Of a stretch of 64,000 nucleotides of DNA, positions 39,161 through 47,707 are shown piece after piece. This DNA is from Schaalia hyovaginalis (lineage in GTDB: Bacteria; Actinomycetota; Actinomycetes; Actinomycetales; Actinomycetaceae). The first letter of the stretch is position 1; each line of letters opens with the position of its first letter. Made by a program: the position numbers and the translations under genes. The stretch spans positions 1 to 64,000 of the forward strand of contig NZ_JACHMK010000001.1 in assembly GCF_014208035.1 (NCBI RefSeq), given 5' to 3'. A model generated the notes under the pieces. It made no database searches. It saw only the letters and a list, made by a program, of their open reading frames with translations, and had not been told where the DNA came from.

Positions 39161-39895
39161 CTACTCCTGACAGGAGCGGCCCTCGGGGACGGCGGCCTCG
39201 TCGGCGGCGAGGGCTTCGACCGCGACGAGGGCGCTCCTCTTCGCCGCCCGACGGTGATTGATGACCTCGACGAGCATCGGGATCAAGGAGACGCCGACGA
39301 TCGCGAGGATGATCGCCGAGAGGTTGTCGTGCACGAAGGGGACGCCGCCGAGGGCGGACCCCAGATAGGTGATGCCCGCGCCCCAGAGCAGGGCCCCGAG
39401 GGAGTTGAAGGCGAGGAACTTCGGGTACGGGTACTTCGCGATGCCCGCGGCGAGCGGGATGAAGGTCCGCACGAAGGGGATGAAACGGCCGATCACCAGC
39501 GAACGGCCCCCGTACTCGGCGAAGTAGCGCTCCGCCTTGACCAGGTGCTCGGTCTTGAGGAATCGCGCGTCATCGGAGAAGAGCCTCCGACCGAAACGGG
39601 CGCCGAGCCAGTATCCGATCTGCGCGCCGATGAAGGCGGCCACGAAGACCAGGGCGATGAGCGTCGGAAGGTGGAGTCCGAGGCGATCGTGCAGAAGACC
39701 CGCGGTGAAGAGGAGCGAGTCGCCGGGGAGGACGGGGAAGAGCACTCCCGATTCGATGAAGACGATCGCGAGGGTGCCCCACAGCACCCACGGGCCCATC
39801 GCGAGGAGCAGGCTCTCCGGATCGTGGAACCATCCGATGAAGGTCTGAAGCCAAGATGCGTCGGAGGCCATCGGGGCGAGGTTCTGGAGGAACAA
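39161..39895 (-). CDS. DedA-family membrane protein
   Basis: About 244 residues. FIESGVLFPVLPGDSLLFTAG, GYWLGARFGRRLF and FIPFVRTFIPLAAGIAKYP are the conserved DedA/SNARE-associated (VTT-like) motifs, including the membrane re-entrant F-x-P-x-R-T. DedA proteins take part in undecaprenyl-phosphate or phospholipid flipping. Start TTG 39895 is chosen because AAGGAG lies five bases before it; ATG 39871 is the alternative. Confidence 0.88.
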   Translation of the reverse strand: MFLQNLAPMASDASWLQTFIGWFHDPESLLLAMGPWVLWGTLAIVFIESGVLFPVLPGDSLLFTAGLLHDRLGLHLPTLIALVFVAAFIGAQIGYWLGARFGRRLFSDDARFLKTEHLVKAERYFAEYGGRSLVIGRFIPFVRTFIPLAAGIAKYPYPKFLAFNSLGALLWGAGITYLGSALGGVPFVHDNLSAIILAIVGVSLIPMLVEVINHRRAAKRSALVAVEALAADEAAVPEGRSCQE

Positions 39896-39968
39896 TCGGT
39901 CTCCTTGATATGCGTACACGTTCCGCCCCCACACTACCCGCCGTGAAGGCGCCGGTAGGATCTCAAAC

Positions 39969-42599
39969 ATGGACGGCGAAGTGAATCCTGTCGCGTCCGC
40001 CGAAGCGGACCTCGATTCACCCGTATCCTCCCCGCCCCCGGAGGAGTCCGCACAAGCCCCCGAGTCTCCCGGCGACTCCGCTCCGGCCCCCTCCCCTCGG
40101 CCGCGCCGCCTCCCCGGCGAGGTGCGCTTCTCCGACCGCGTCGAGCCCCGCCAACGGCGACGGGCGGACCTCTTCGACCTCATCGTCTCGCTCCTGGCGA
40201 TCGGAGCGATCTGGGCGATCGGCGTCTTCGCGAACTCGACGACTCAGGGCGTCACCGAAGACGTCCTCCGCTTCCGCTTCATCCGCGAGGTGCTCCTCCT
40301 CCCCATCACGCTCGTCGAAGGCACGGTCGTCCTCTTCGCGCCGATCGCGATCGTTCTCGCCCTCGCCCTGAGGCGCCGCCTCACCGCGATCCTCCAGTCC
40401 GTCGGGACCGCGATCCTCGCGGCGCTCATCGGGACCGGGGTCCTCTGGAGCGCCTCCCTGCTCCCCGAGAACGTCACCGCGCCCCTGCGCGTCGCCAAGG
40501 CGGTCGCCGTCCAGGGCAACACGACCTCCACCGCGATCGCCATCAACATCGTCGTCATCACGCTGTGCGCCCTGTTCACGGCGGCCGGTGAAGCGCAGAA
40601 CATGAAGACCGTCCGCTGGTCGTGGGCCGGAATGTGGGTCATCGTCTTCCTCGGGGTCCTGCGCTCCTCCATGACCCTTCCCGGCGCCTTCATCTCCGTG
40701 TTCATCGGCAGGGCCGTCGGCTGCTCCGCGCGCTGGATCTTCGGCTTCGAGGATCGCCGGGCCTCCGGGGCCGACATCGTCGGCGCCCTGCTCGACATCG
40801 GGACCGTCCCCGTGCAGATCGTCCGCACGGACCTCGACACGAGTGAAGAGCCCCTGACCACCCGGACAGTCGTCGAGGACCGGCGTTCGCGGCTGAGGAT
40901 CATCGACCGCGCGACGGAATCCGCCGACTACACGGTGACGCGACGCCCGGATCAGGATCGCAACCGCCATTACCAGGCGCTCCTCGACAATGGGCGCACC
41001 GTCGAGGTCGTCGTCCTCGACCCGGGCCGCGAGATCCTCGGAACGATCGTCGACGTGTGGAACAACATCCGCCTTCGCGGGCTCAGCCGCTGGATCTCCC
41101 CCTCGTTGAAGGCGACCGCGGAGCGCTCCGCCCTCGTCGCCATCTCGGCGAAGCGCGCGGGCGTCCGCACGCCCGAACTCATCGGGATCGCCCGGGCGGG
41201 CGACTCCCTCGTATCCGTCTCAGAAGCTCTCCCCCCGACGACGCCGTTGCACGAGCTGCCCGGGAGCGTCCTCAGCGATGAGATGCTCGACGACGCATGG
41301 CGCCAGCTCCTGGCCGCCCATTCCCGCGGGATCAGCCACCGCGACCTCGGCTTCGACTCGCTGGTCGTCGACGAGGACGGCGACCTGTGGATCCTCGATT
41401 GGGAGCGCGGCGAGGTGGCGGGGACCGAGCTCAACCGGAGGATCGACATCGCGCAGATGCTCGTCCATCAGGCCCTGTGCGCAGGTGAGGAGCGCGCCCT
41501 CGAATCGGCCCGCAGGATCGTCGACGCCCGGGCCCTCGAGTCCGCGGTGCCCGTCATCCAGGGCGCCGTCCTGCCCTCCTCCCTCAATCAGAGCCTGAAG
41601 CGATCCGCCCTCGTCGAGGGTCTTCGCGCCGGCGTCCTGGGCGCTGACGAGGGCGAGGCCGTCGAACTCACGAACGTCAGGCGATTCGAACCGCGCACCG
41701 TCATCATGGTCGCGGTCCTCTTCGTCGCGCTCGTCGTCGTCCTCGGCTCCTTGAATTTCGAGGACATCACCGCGGCCATCACCGAAGCGAATCCGTGGTG
41801 GATGGCGGCCGCCTTCGGGCTCGCCTGCCTCACCTGGGTGGGCGGGGCGATCCCGCTCATGGCCCTGAGCCCCGTGCGCCTGCGGTTCTCGGACGCGGTC
41901 GTCGCGCAGGTCGCCGCTTCGCTCGCGACGATCGTCGCCCCAGCGGGCGTCGGGCCCGCCGTCGTGAACCTGCGCCTCCTCAAGAAGAAGAAGGTGAGCA
42001 CGGTCGTCGCCGCGACGACCGTGACGCTCCAGCAGCTGCTCCAGCTCTTCATCATGCTGTCGCTCCTGCTGCTCGTCATGGTCCTGTCGGGCAACTCGCT
42101 GTCCGTCCAGCTCCCCTACGGCACGATCCTCGCAGTCGCGGCGCTGGTGATCGCGGGCATCGGGATCGCCCTGTCGGTCCCCCGCTTCCGCAGGTGGGTG
42201 TGGTCGAAGGTCGAACCGACCTGGACGCAGGTCTTCCCCCGCCTCATCTGGATCGTCGGCCGACCGCATCGGATCGCGGCGATCCTCGCGGGGAACCTCC
42301 TGATGAACATCGGTTTCATCGGCGCGTTCTGGGCGGGGCTGGTCGCAATGGGCGGCTCTCTCGACTTCCTCTCCCTGGCTCTGACGTACCTCGCGTCGAA
42401 TTCGCTCGGGTCGGTGATCCCGTCCCCGGGCGGCATCGGGCCGGTCGAGGCGGCGCTGACGGCAGGCCTTCAGGTCGCGGGCATCCCCTTGTCGATCGGC
42501 CTGCCCACCGCAGTGCTCTACAGGCTCGTCACCTTCTACGGGCGCATCCCCTTCGGTTGGCTGGCGATGAAGTGGATGGAGCGCAAGGACCTCCTGTGA
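39969..42599 (+). CDS. Kinase-like domain fused to UPF0104/LPG-synthase-type flippase
   Basis: Product of 876 residues. Pro-rich cytoplasmic start (1-55), five to seven membrane helices (60-250), then a kinase-like domain (about 300-560): GIARAGDSLVSVSEALPPTT, ISHRDLGFDSLVVDEDGDLW with catalytic-loop HRD-L, and ILDWERGE in place of DFG. The C-terminal 300 residues hold a second set of helices with VAPAGVGPAVVNLRLLKKKK and SVIPSPGGIGPVEAALTAGL, the lysylphosphatidylglycerol-synthase TM signature. Mycobacteria have similar fusions linked to envelope biosynthesis. Substrate of either half unknown. Divergent from dedA. Confidence 0.8.
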   Translation: MDGEVNPVASAEADLDSPVSSPPPEESAQAPESPGDSAPAPSPRPRRLPGEVRFSDRVEPRQRRRADLFDLIVSLLAIGAIWAIGVFANSTTQGVTEDVLRFRFIREVLLLPITLVEGTVVLFAPIAIVLALALRRRLTAILQSVGTAILAALIGTGVLWSASLLPENVTAPLRVAKAVAVQGNTTSTAIAINIVVITLCALFTAAGEAQNMKTVRWSWAGMWVIVFLGVLRSSMTLPGAFISVFIGRAVGCSARWIFGFEDRRASGADIVGALLDIGTVPVQIVRTDLDTSEEPLTTRTVVEDRRSRLRIIDRATESADYTVTRRPDQDRNRHYQALLDNGRTVEVVVLDPGREILGTIVDVWNNIRLRGLSRWISPSLKATAERSALVAISAKRAGVRTPELIGIARAGDSLVSVSEALPPTTPLHELPGSVLSDEMLDDAWRQLLAAHSRGISHRDLGFDSLVVDEDGDLWILDWERGEVAGTELNRRIDIAQMLVHQALCAGEERALESARRIVDARALESAVPVIQGAVLPSSLNQSLKRSALVEGLRAGVLGADEGEAVELTNVRRFEPRTVIMVAVLFVALVVVLGSLNFEDITAAITEANPWWMAAAFGLACLTWVGGAIPLMALSPVRLRFSDAVVAQVAASLATIVAPAGVGPAVVNLRLLKKKKVSTVVAATTVTLQQLLQLFIMLSLLLLVMVLSGNSLSVQLPYGTILAVAALVIAGIGIALSVPRFRRWVWSKVEPTWTQVFPRLIWIVGRPHRIAAILAGNLLMNIGFIGAFWAGLVAMGGSLDFLSLALTYLASNSLGSVIPSPGGIGPVEAALTAGLQVAGIPLSIGLPTAVLYRLVTFYGRIPFGWLAMKWMERKDLL

Positions 42600-42650
42600 G
42601 GCCGGGCCCTCCGGGGACGGGCCCTCCTGGGGCTTTCTCTCTCCTCCTCC

Positions 42651-42712
42651 CCCCGAAAGTGCCCAAGAAAGGGTCCATGGACGTTCAGAGGGCTTCTTGG
42701 GCACTTTTGGGG
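42651..42712. repeat. Palindromic element, copy 1 (left of the DUF559 gene)
   Basis: CCCCGAAAGTGCCCAAGAA (42651-42669), 24-base loop, TTCTTGGGCACTTTTGGGG (42694-42712). Similarity to copy 2 (43915-43976, same orientation) extends through the loop and a further 15-20 bases. The surrounding 196 bases (42600-42795) hold no gene. Confidence 0.85.
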
Positions 42713-42795
42713 GAGAGAGAAGACTTCTGAAAGCATCTTCGGGAGAAAGAGGGGGCGCGAAGGAACGAGGACGGGGCTGAATCTCACGCATGCGG

Positions 42796-43839
42796 TCATC
42801 CCCACGAGAACGCACGGACTCGCGCACGCGCACACCTGCGAAGATTCCTCCCCCTCGTCCGGGCGGCCCGTTCAAGGCGTTCGATAATGCCCGCAGGATC
42901 TTCGAGGTCGTTCCAGCTGAACCGCAGGACGCTCCACCCGCGATTACTCAGGAAACGGTCTCGCTCGAACTGGTCTCCCCATGCGATCGCCTGTTCTTCC
43001 GCCGTGACTCCGTATTTGGCCCGTCCATCGAATTCGAGGGCGATCTCCAGCTCCGGAATGGCGATGTCCAAGTAGTACTCCTCGAATCCGTCAGAGACCT
43101 GGAACTGAACCCGGGTACCGCCGACACCGCATGATCGAAGGATCCACAGAAGCCGCGCTTCGCCGACTGATTCGCATCCGGCTTCGGCGTTCGCAAGCAT
43201 CCACCGGGCGTCGGCCGCTCCAGGGCAGTGCCTTCTCGCAGCATCGAGCCTGGCCCGCAGCGATTCCTTGAGTTTCCACTCGGATCGCCGACGTGGTGCC
43301 CAGCGGTTCGCATTCCCGATGACGAGGCGCCTCAATGCTGAGCATGCGGCCACAAAGGCCTGCTCGCCCTTCTCGAGAAGGAGAATCGTGATGAGCGCAT
43401 CCTCAATGAATTCATCAGAGGCGTAGTCAACGACCGGTCGGCGCGCGAGCCCTCCGCGGATTCGGCGGACGCGACAGGGCTGTTCGGGCGCGATCACCAT
43501 CCCGTCGAGGACGACGGCCGGAAGGGTGAACCTCTGAGAACGTCGGCCGTCGCGAGCTGCGAGTGAGCACTCGCGAGGAGTCGCGGCCAAGGGCAGGTCG
43601 GCGAGGAGAGCGGCCGTCAGTCCGACCGGGGCGCATGCCGCGTGGGAGTGAAGGCAGGCCCACGCGCGAGCCTTGGCGATCAATTCCGCACGCTCCCATG
43701 ATCGTTTCGTCGTTCTCAGAAGTGATTCGGGAAGCCACGCCCCCGGGCCGATGGGAATGAGGCCCTCGCGCGTGGGAAGGCGCTTGTTTCGGCTTGTCAG
43801 CACCATTGCGTCCCGGACTTGGCGTGAGCTCATCGGCAT
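42796..43839 (-). CDS. DUF559/very-short-patch-repair-like endonuclease-domain protein
   Basis: Product of 347 residues. The N-terminal part resembles the AbiEi/winged-helix start seen in actinobacterial DUF559 proteins (MPMSSRQVRDAMVLTSRNKR...). The C-terminal 110 residues carry the nuclease-like core: ESVGEARLLWILRSCG, YYLDIAIPELEIALEFDGRA (E-x-D-G-x motif), DQFERDRFLSNRGWSVLRFS. This is the PD-(D/E)XK-like fold. Start ATG 43839 has AAGGAAG five bases upstream; the frame further upstream is derived from the palindromic repeat. Flanked by direct copies of that repeat, so possibly a mobile unit. Function unknown. Confidence 0.7.
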   Translation of the reverse strand: MPMSSRQVRDAMVLTSRNKRLPTREGLIPIGPGAWLPESLLRTTKRSWERAELIAKARAWACLHSHAACAPVGLTAALLADLPLAATPRECSLAARDGRRSQRFTLPAVVLDGMVIAPEQPCRVRRIRGGLARRPVVDYASDEFIEDALITILLLEKGEQAFVAACSALRRLVIGNANRWAPRRRSEWKLKESLRARLDAARRHCPGAADARWMLANAEAGCESVGEARLLWILRSCGVGGTRVQFQVSDGFEEYYLDIAIPELEIALEFDGRAKYGVTAEEQAIAWGDQFERDRFLSNRGWSVLRFSWNDLEDPAGIIERLERAARTRGRNLRRCARARVRAFSWG

Positions 43840-43914
43840 GGTCGCTTCCTTCGGTTTCAGAGCTGAACAGCCGAACCGTAGGACTTGTGCGGCGGTCACG
43901 ACGCGTATCCACAA

Positions 43915-43976
43915 CCCCGAAGGTGCCCAAGAAGGGGTCCGTGGATCTTCAGAGGGCTTCTTGGGCACTTTCGGGG
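43915..43976. repeat. Palindromic element, copy 2 (right of the DUF559 gene)
   Basis: CCCCGAAGGTGCCCAAGAA (43915-43933), 24-base loop, TTCTTGGGCACTTTCGGGG (43958-43976). Stem of 19 bp with one mismatch. Same orientation as copy 1. Confidence 0.85.
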
Positions 43977-44000
43977 GAGAGAAGACTTCCGGCACTTTTC

Positions 44001-44013
44001 GGGGGGGGGGGGG
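44001..44013 (+). repeat. G13 homopolymer upstream of the oxidoreductase gene
   Basis: Thirteen G in a row, followed by AGGGGGA, ending 78 bases before the ATG at 44092. Such tracts slip during replication and can change promoter spacing; equally, the length may be miscalled. Confidence 0.75.
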
Positions 44014-44091
44014 AGGGGGAGACAGCGGGGCCGGACCTGCAAGCGCGAGCCCGCCTCAGCCGACTTCGTCTTGGTGTGAAACAATCGGGCC

Positions 44092-45177
44092 ATGACAACG
44101 CAGTCGAACCCCCATGCCGCACTCGCGCCCCTTCCCGAGCCCCTCGCCGCCCTCGCCGAAGGGGTTGAACTCCTCGATCCGATGGAAGCTCCCCCGATCC
44201 GCTGGGGCATCCTCGGCGCCGGTTGGATCGGCTCCGTCTTCGCCCGCGACGTCGCCTCCTACTCCTCGGGCGTGATGGCGGGCGTGGCCGCACGCGACCC
44301 CGAACGGGCGAAGGCCTTCGCAGCCGACTTCGGAGTCGAACGCGCCTACGACTCCTACGAGGAGCTCCTCGCCGCCGACGACATCGACGCCGTCTACATC
44401 GCCGCGATCCACCCCGCTCACGCCGAATTGGCGTCCCTCGCCCTCGAGGCCGAAAAGCCGATCCTCGTCGAGAAGTGCTTCACGATGGACGCCGCGAGCG
44501 CGAAAGCCGTCCTCGACCTCGCGGAGAAGAAGAATCTGTTCTGCATGGAGGCCATGTGGACGCGCCATCTGCCCCACCAGAAGGTGCTGTCGCAGATCGT
44601 CGCGAACGGCGGTCTCGGCGCGGTGGCGACGGTCCACGCCGACCACGGCCAGAAGCTCGAGCACGTCCGCCGCATGTGGGACCCCGAACTCGGCGGCGGC
44701 GCCCTCATGGATCTCGGCGTCTACTCGATGTCCTTCGTCCAGCAGATCCTGCCCGAGGCGCGCCTCGTCGGCGCGACCGCGAAGCTCACAGACCTGGGCG
44801 TCGACGTCCAGTCCGCGGCTCTGCTCACGACGGAAGGCGCGGTGGCGACCGCGAGCTCGAACTTCAACGGCCGCTCGGCGACTTACGGCGAGGTCGTGTT
44901 CGAGCGCGGCGCGATCGAGATGGCCGACCAGTTCTACCGGCCGACGTCGCTGCGCCTGCGCACCTTCGGCGAGGGGAAGCCGGACAACGGCGAGCTCGTC
45001 AAATGGGACGGCACGGTTCCCGGCGGATTCCAGTACCAGGCCGCCGAGGTGGCCCGCTGCCTGGCGGCCGGCCTCAAGGAGTCGGCGACCATGCCCTGGG
45101 CGGACACTCTGCGCGTGATGGAGCTCCTCGACGGGGTCCGAGCCGCAACCGGCATCGCCTACCCCTGGGAGCGTTGA
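44092..45177 (+). CDS. Gfo/Idh/MocA-family oxidoreductase
   Basis: NAD(P)-dependent sugar-type dehydrogenase, 361 residues. IRWGILGAGWIGSVFARDV is the Rossmann G-x-G-x-x-G, DIDAVYIAAIHPAHAELA and KPILVEKCFTMDA carry the E-K-P/E-K-C catalytic motif, and GGGALMDLGVYSMSFVQQIL the G-x-x-x-D-x-G-x-H-like region with Y in place of H. About 30 residues precede the fold. Substrate unknown; trans-1,2-dihydrobenzenediol dehydrogenase-like members look similar. Possible slippage control by the upstream G13 tract. Confidence 0.88.
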   Translation: MTTQSNPHAALAPLPEPLAALAEGVELLDPMEAPPIRWGILGAGWIGSVFARDVASYSSGVMAGVAARDPERAKAFAADFGVERAYDSYEELLAADDIDAVYIAAIHPAHAELASLALEAEKPILVEKCFTMDAASAKAVLDLAEKKNLFCMEAMWTRHLPHQKVLSQIVANGGLGAVATVHADHGQKLEHVRRMWDPELGGGALMDLGVYSMSFVQQILPEARLVGATAKLTDLGVDVQSAALLTTEGAVATASSNFNGRSATYGEVVFERGAIEMADQFYRPTSLRLRTFGEGKPDNGELVKWDGTVPGGFQYQAAEVARCLAAGLKESATMPWADTLRVMELLDGVRAATGIAYPWER

Positions 45178-45268
45178 GCGCGGACCCCGAAGCGCGTCGG
45201 AGGCGGGGCGGGCGCGCAGCGGCTCTCGCGATGCCGCCGGGCTTGAAAGACCCCGTCTCCGTCGATGA

Positions 45269-46012
45269 TCACAGGAGGGCCGCCGTCCACACGAGCGTCG
45301 TGTAGGGGATCTCGATCTCCCGGCCGGGCGCGTACCCGAGGTGCTCGTAGAGGTACCACCGCAGGTTCGCCTGCATGCGCTCGCGCCCCGCGCGGTCCTG
45401 GCGCAGGTAGGAGGATCGGGTGGTGCCCAGCTCGAGAAGGGCCTCGGGCGTCATGCGATCCTCCCAGGGGACGAGGTCGAGGCGGGGCTTTTCGAAGAGC
45501 CCCCCGAAAGCCGGCGGGTTCTCGGGCCTGTGGACGTCTCCGGAGCGCATGATCCGCGTGAGCCGGTGGACCCAGGGGACGGACACGTCCATCTGATTCC
45601 ATACGGCTGCGAGGATGCCGCCCGCTCGGAGGATGCGCGCGGCTTCGACGCCGGCGGCTTCGGCGTCGACCCAGTGCCAGGACTGGGCGTAGACGACCAG
45701 ATCGAGGGATGCGTCAAAGAAGCCGGTCGCCTCCGCGCTCGCTTCGCGGATCCGGATCCGTCCGGGCGCGCCTTCGATCGCCTCGCGCATCTGGGCGCGC
45801 ATCGGGGCCGAGGGCTCGACGGCTTCGACGTCGAAGCCTCGCTCGGCGAGGAGGAGGCTCATCTTGCCCGTGCCCGCGCCGATGTCGGCGGCGCGCATGG
45901 GCGAGCAGGCGCGTCCTTCGGTCCTCGCGAGGAGCGCGTCGAGGGCGGCCGCCGGGTATGCGGGGCGCACCGCGGCGTACTTCGGCGCCGCGATGTCGAA
46001 GGGGTTGTCCAT
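45269..46012 (-). CDS. Class I SAM-dependent methyltransferase
   Basis: Product of 247 residues starting at ATG 46012. MRAADIGAGTGKMSLLLAE is motif I, DVEAVEPSAPMRAQM the acidic end of beta-2, SLDLVVYAQSWHWVD the motif-II region typical of this small family, and ARILRAGGILAAVWNQMD motif III. Substrate unknown. It is transcribed away from the toxin locus that begins at 46133. Confidence 0.85.
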   Translation of the reverse strand: MDNPFDIAAPKYAAVRPAYPAAALDALLARTEGRACSPMRAADIGAGTGKMSLLLAERGFDVEAVEPSAPMRAQMREAIEGAPGRIRIREASAEATGFFDASLDLVVYAQSWHWVDAEAAGVEAARILRAGGILAAVWNQMDVSVPWVHRLTRIMRSGDVHRPENPPAFGGLFEKPRLDLVPWEDRMTPEALLELGTTRSSYLRQDRAGRERMQANLRWYLYEHLGYAPGREIEIPYTTLVWTAALL

Positions 46013-46132
46013 CCCGGTGATTCTAGGCAGTTCCGGGGCTTCAGGGACGCGTATCTTCCTCGAAGGACTTGTGTACGAACTGGCGGGGCCGTTAGATTCC
46101 CGTTGCAGGGTAGGCATGCACCGGGGAGGGAT

Positions 46133-46471
46133 GTGTCCATCGAAACGGCTATGACCTTGGGCGCGCAGACTGCCGCTGCAGGCGATGTCAGCGAGGCGCG
46201 CAGTGCGATCGGCGATGGGGTTTCGGCCTTGGAGTCGACGCTCGGCGCTCATGCTTCGGGGATCACGGGGGAGGGGATGGTTCTCTTCCTTCGCTGCGTT
46301 GACGAGTGGTGCGCGGCCTACCGGACCCTCGAGGCCGACTACGCGCATTACGCGGATTCCCTCATCACCGTCGATCGTACGACCGCCCGCACTGACGACG
46401 AGGTGAGGGGTGCGTTGGCATTGAGAGAAGCACAAGAACGTTTGGCTTCTCGTTTGGGGGCCCTTTTATGA
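46133..46471 (+). CDS. Small helical protein, first gene of the TNT toxin locus
   Basis: 112 residues from GTG 46133 (GGGGAGG three bases upstream; ATG 46151 is an alternative). Helical, with SALESTLGAHASGITGEGMV and a C-terminal coil ending ALREAQERLASRLGALL. No WXG motif, but of ESX-partner size and overlapping the next gene by four bases (ATGA). Probably a co-exported partner or chaperone for the downstream toxin. Confidence 0.6.
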   Translation: MSIETAMTLGAQTAAAGDVSEARSAIGDGVSALESTLGAHASGITGEGMVLFLRCVDEWCAAYRTLEADYAHYADSLITVDRTTARTDDEVRGALALREAQERLASRLGALL

Positions 46472-46767
46472 CCGCTGAGCGTTTGGTCTTCCGCGACGCT
46501 GATGCGGAGGCGATCCGCACGGGTCTTGACTCGCTCGCGGCGACATTGCGTGAAGAGCATGAGGCGATGCGCATGTCTGTGGGTCGGCGGGTTTCAGGCT
46601 GGAGCGCGCGTTCGGCCTCGCGGGAGTCCCAGATGGATTTCGATGCTCGACTTGCGCAGCGCGCGGATCAGTTCGCTTCGGCCTTGGAGGCTGCTGCGGA
46701 GGCGATGGGGTCTTTGCACGATGACGCTTACCGAATTGAAGTCGCCAATGTTGCGATCATGGACTGA
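46468..46767 (+). CDS. WXG100-like small protein
   Basis: 99 residues, two helices around SGWSARSASRESQ (W-S-A in the WxG position, near residue 45). Size and motif fit a WXG100-type type VII substrate. Start ATGA overlaps the previous stop. Confidence 0.6.
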   Translation: MTAERLVFRDADAEAIRTGLDSLAATLREEHEAMRMSVGRRVSGWSARSASRESQMDFDARLAQRADQFASALEAAAEAMGSLHDDAYRIEVANVAIMD

Positions 46768-46778
46768 GGGGGATCGCG

Positions 46779-47117
46779 GTGGCCGGTCATGATTTCGACG
46801 TTGATTTGGAGGCCCTGCTCACTGCTGCGAATCGTTCGAGCGAACTGGTTGAGCTCAAGCGTGACATGGACGTGGATGATTACGTCCCGACGGAGGCCGC
46901 GCTTGCCTGCGACACGGTGTGGTCCGCGGTTGACGAGTTTCAGGATCGTTGGGAACGTGGGATCAATGCCATGACGGATGACATTTCAGAGGTGTCGGGC
47001 CGTTTGGCGAAGGTTGCCGCGAACTATGCGGAGTATGTGCAGCGGAGCGCTGAGACGATGGCGCATCTGAGAGGGATCATGGCATCTCTTCCGCAACGGC
47101 CTCTCGCGGGGGAGTGA
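46779..47117 (+). CDS. Small helical protein, third gene of the TNT locus
   Basis: 112 residues from GTG 46779, with GAGGGGGATC upstream: VDLEALLTAANRSSELVELK, then FQDRWERGINAMTDDISEVS. Helical hairpin of ESX-partner type (related to the TIGR04197-like/DUF-type helpers of WXG toxins, by character only). It overlaps the next gene by four bases. Confidence 0.6.
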   Translation: MAGHDFDVDLEALLTAANRSSELVELKRDMDVDDYVPTEAALACDTVWSAVDEFQDRWERGINAMTDDISEVSGRLAKVAANYAEYVQRSAETMAHLRGIMASLPQRPLAGE

Positions 47118-47707
47118 TTCGGGTGGGTGTGGGCTGTTCGGGTGCTCCGTTATTCGTGATTGAGGGGGATCCTGCCCAGGTTCGCTCGCGCGCGGCGGTG
47201 ATGCAGGCCCGTTCGCGCGAGTTCGCGGAGTTCGCCGATGCGGTGGCCTCGATTTCGACTGATGGGTGGAGCGGTCGGGCGGCCGATCGCTTCCGTGCGC
47301 GTTTCGAATGCGAGCCTCAACGCTGGCGTGAGGCCGCAAGCGGTTTCGCGCGTGCGGGTGCTGCTCTGACCGCGTGGGCGGATGCCGTTTCCCTCGCCCG
47401 GGTGCGCGCTTCGAGCTGTAAGGCACTGTATGAGCAGGGGGAGGAGGCGACGCGCCGGGCGCGCGTCGCCTACGAAGCGCAGCTGACCTGTGAACTGGAT
47501 GCGCAAAACTCGTGGTTGAGGTCCGGCGTCGCTCAGGTGGAGTTGGCCCGTCTGTCGCCGACTCCGTTCACAGATCCGGGGCAGGCGCTGCGTGACGAGG
47601 CGAGTGCGGCTTTTGCCGCGATTGTCGAGGAGTTGGATCAGAAGGCGACGTGGGTGGCTTCCGAGGTGCGTGCGGGGTGCGCGGGGGCTCCGAGTGCGCG
47701 CAATTAG
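47114..47707 (+). CDS. T7-secretion signal (WXG) domain of the TNT toxin, ended by an in-frame TAG
   Basis: 197 residues. DPAQVRSRAAVMQARSREF and ISTDGWSGRAADRFRARF and WREAASGFARAGAALTAWAD form the N-terminal WXG signal domain that normally begins a single long toxin polypeptide. Here a TAG at 47705-47707 ends it, and the next codon is a GTG in the same frame that begins the toxin gene. So this is either a split toxin with two proteins, a recent nonsense mutation, or a readthrough site. Confidence 0.75.
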   Translation: MIRVGVGCSGAPLFVIEGDPAQVRSRAAVMQARSREFAEFADAVASISTDGWSGRAADRFRARFECEPQRWREAASGFARAGAALTAWADAVSLARVRASSCKALYEQGEEATRRARVAYEAQLTCELDAQNSWLRSGVAQVELARLSPTPFTDPGQALRDEASAAFAAIVEELDQKATWVASEVRAGCAGAPSARN

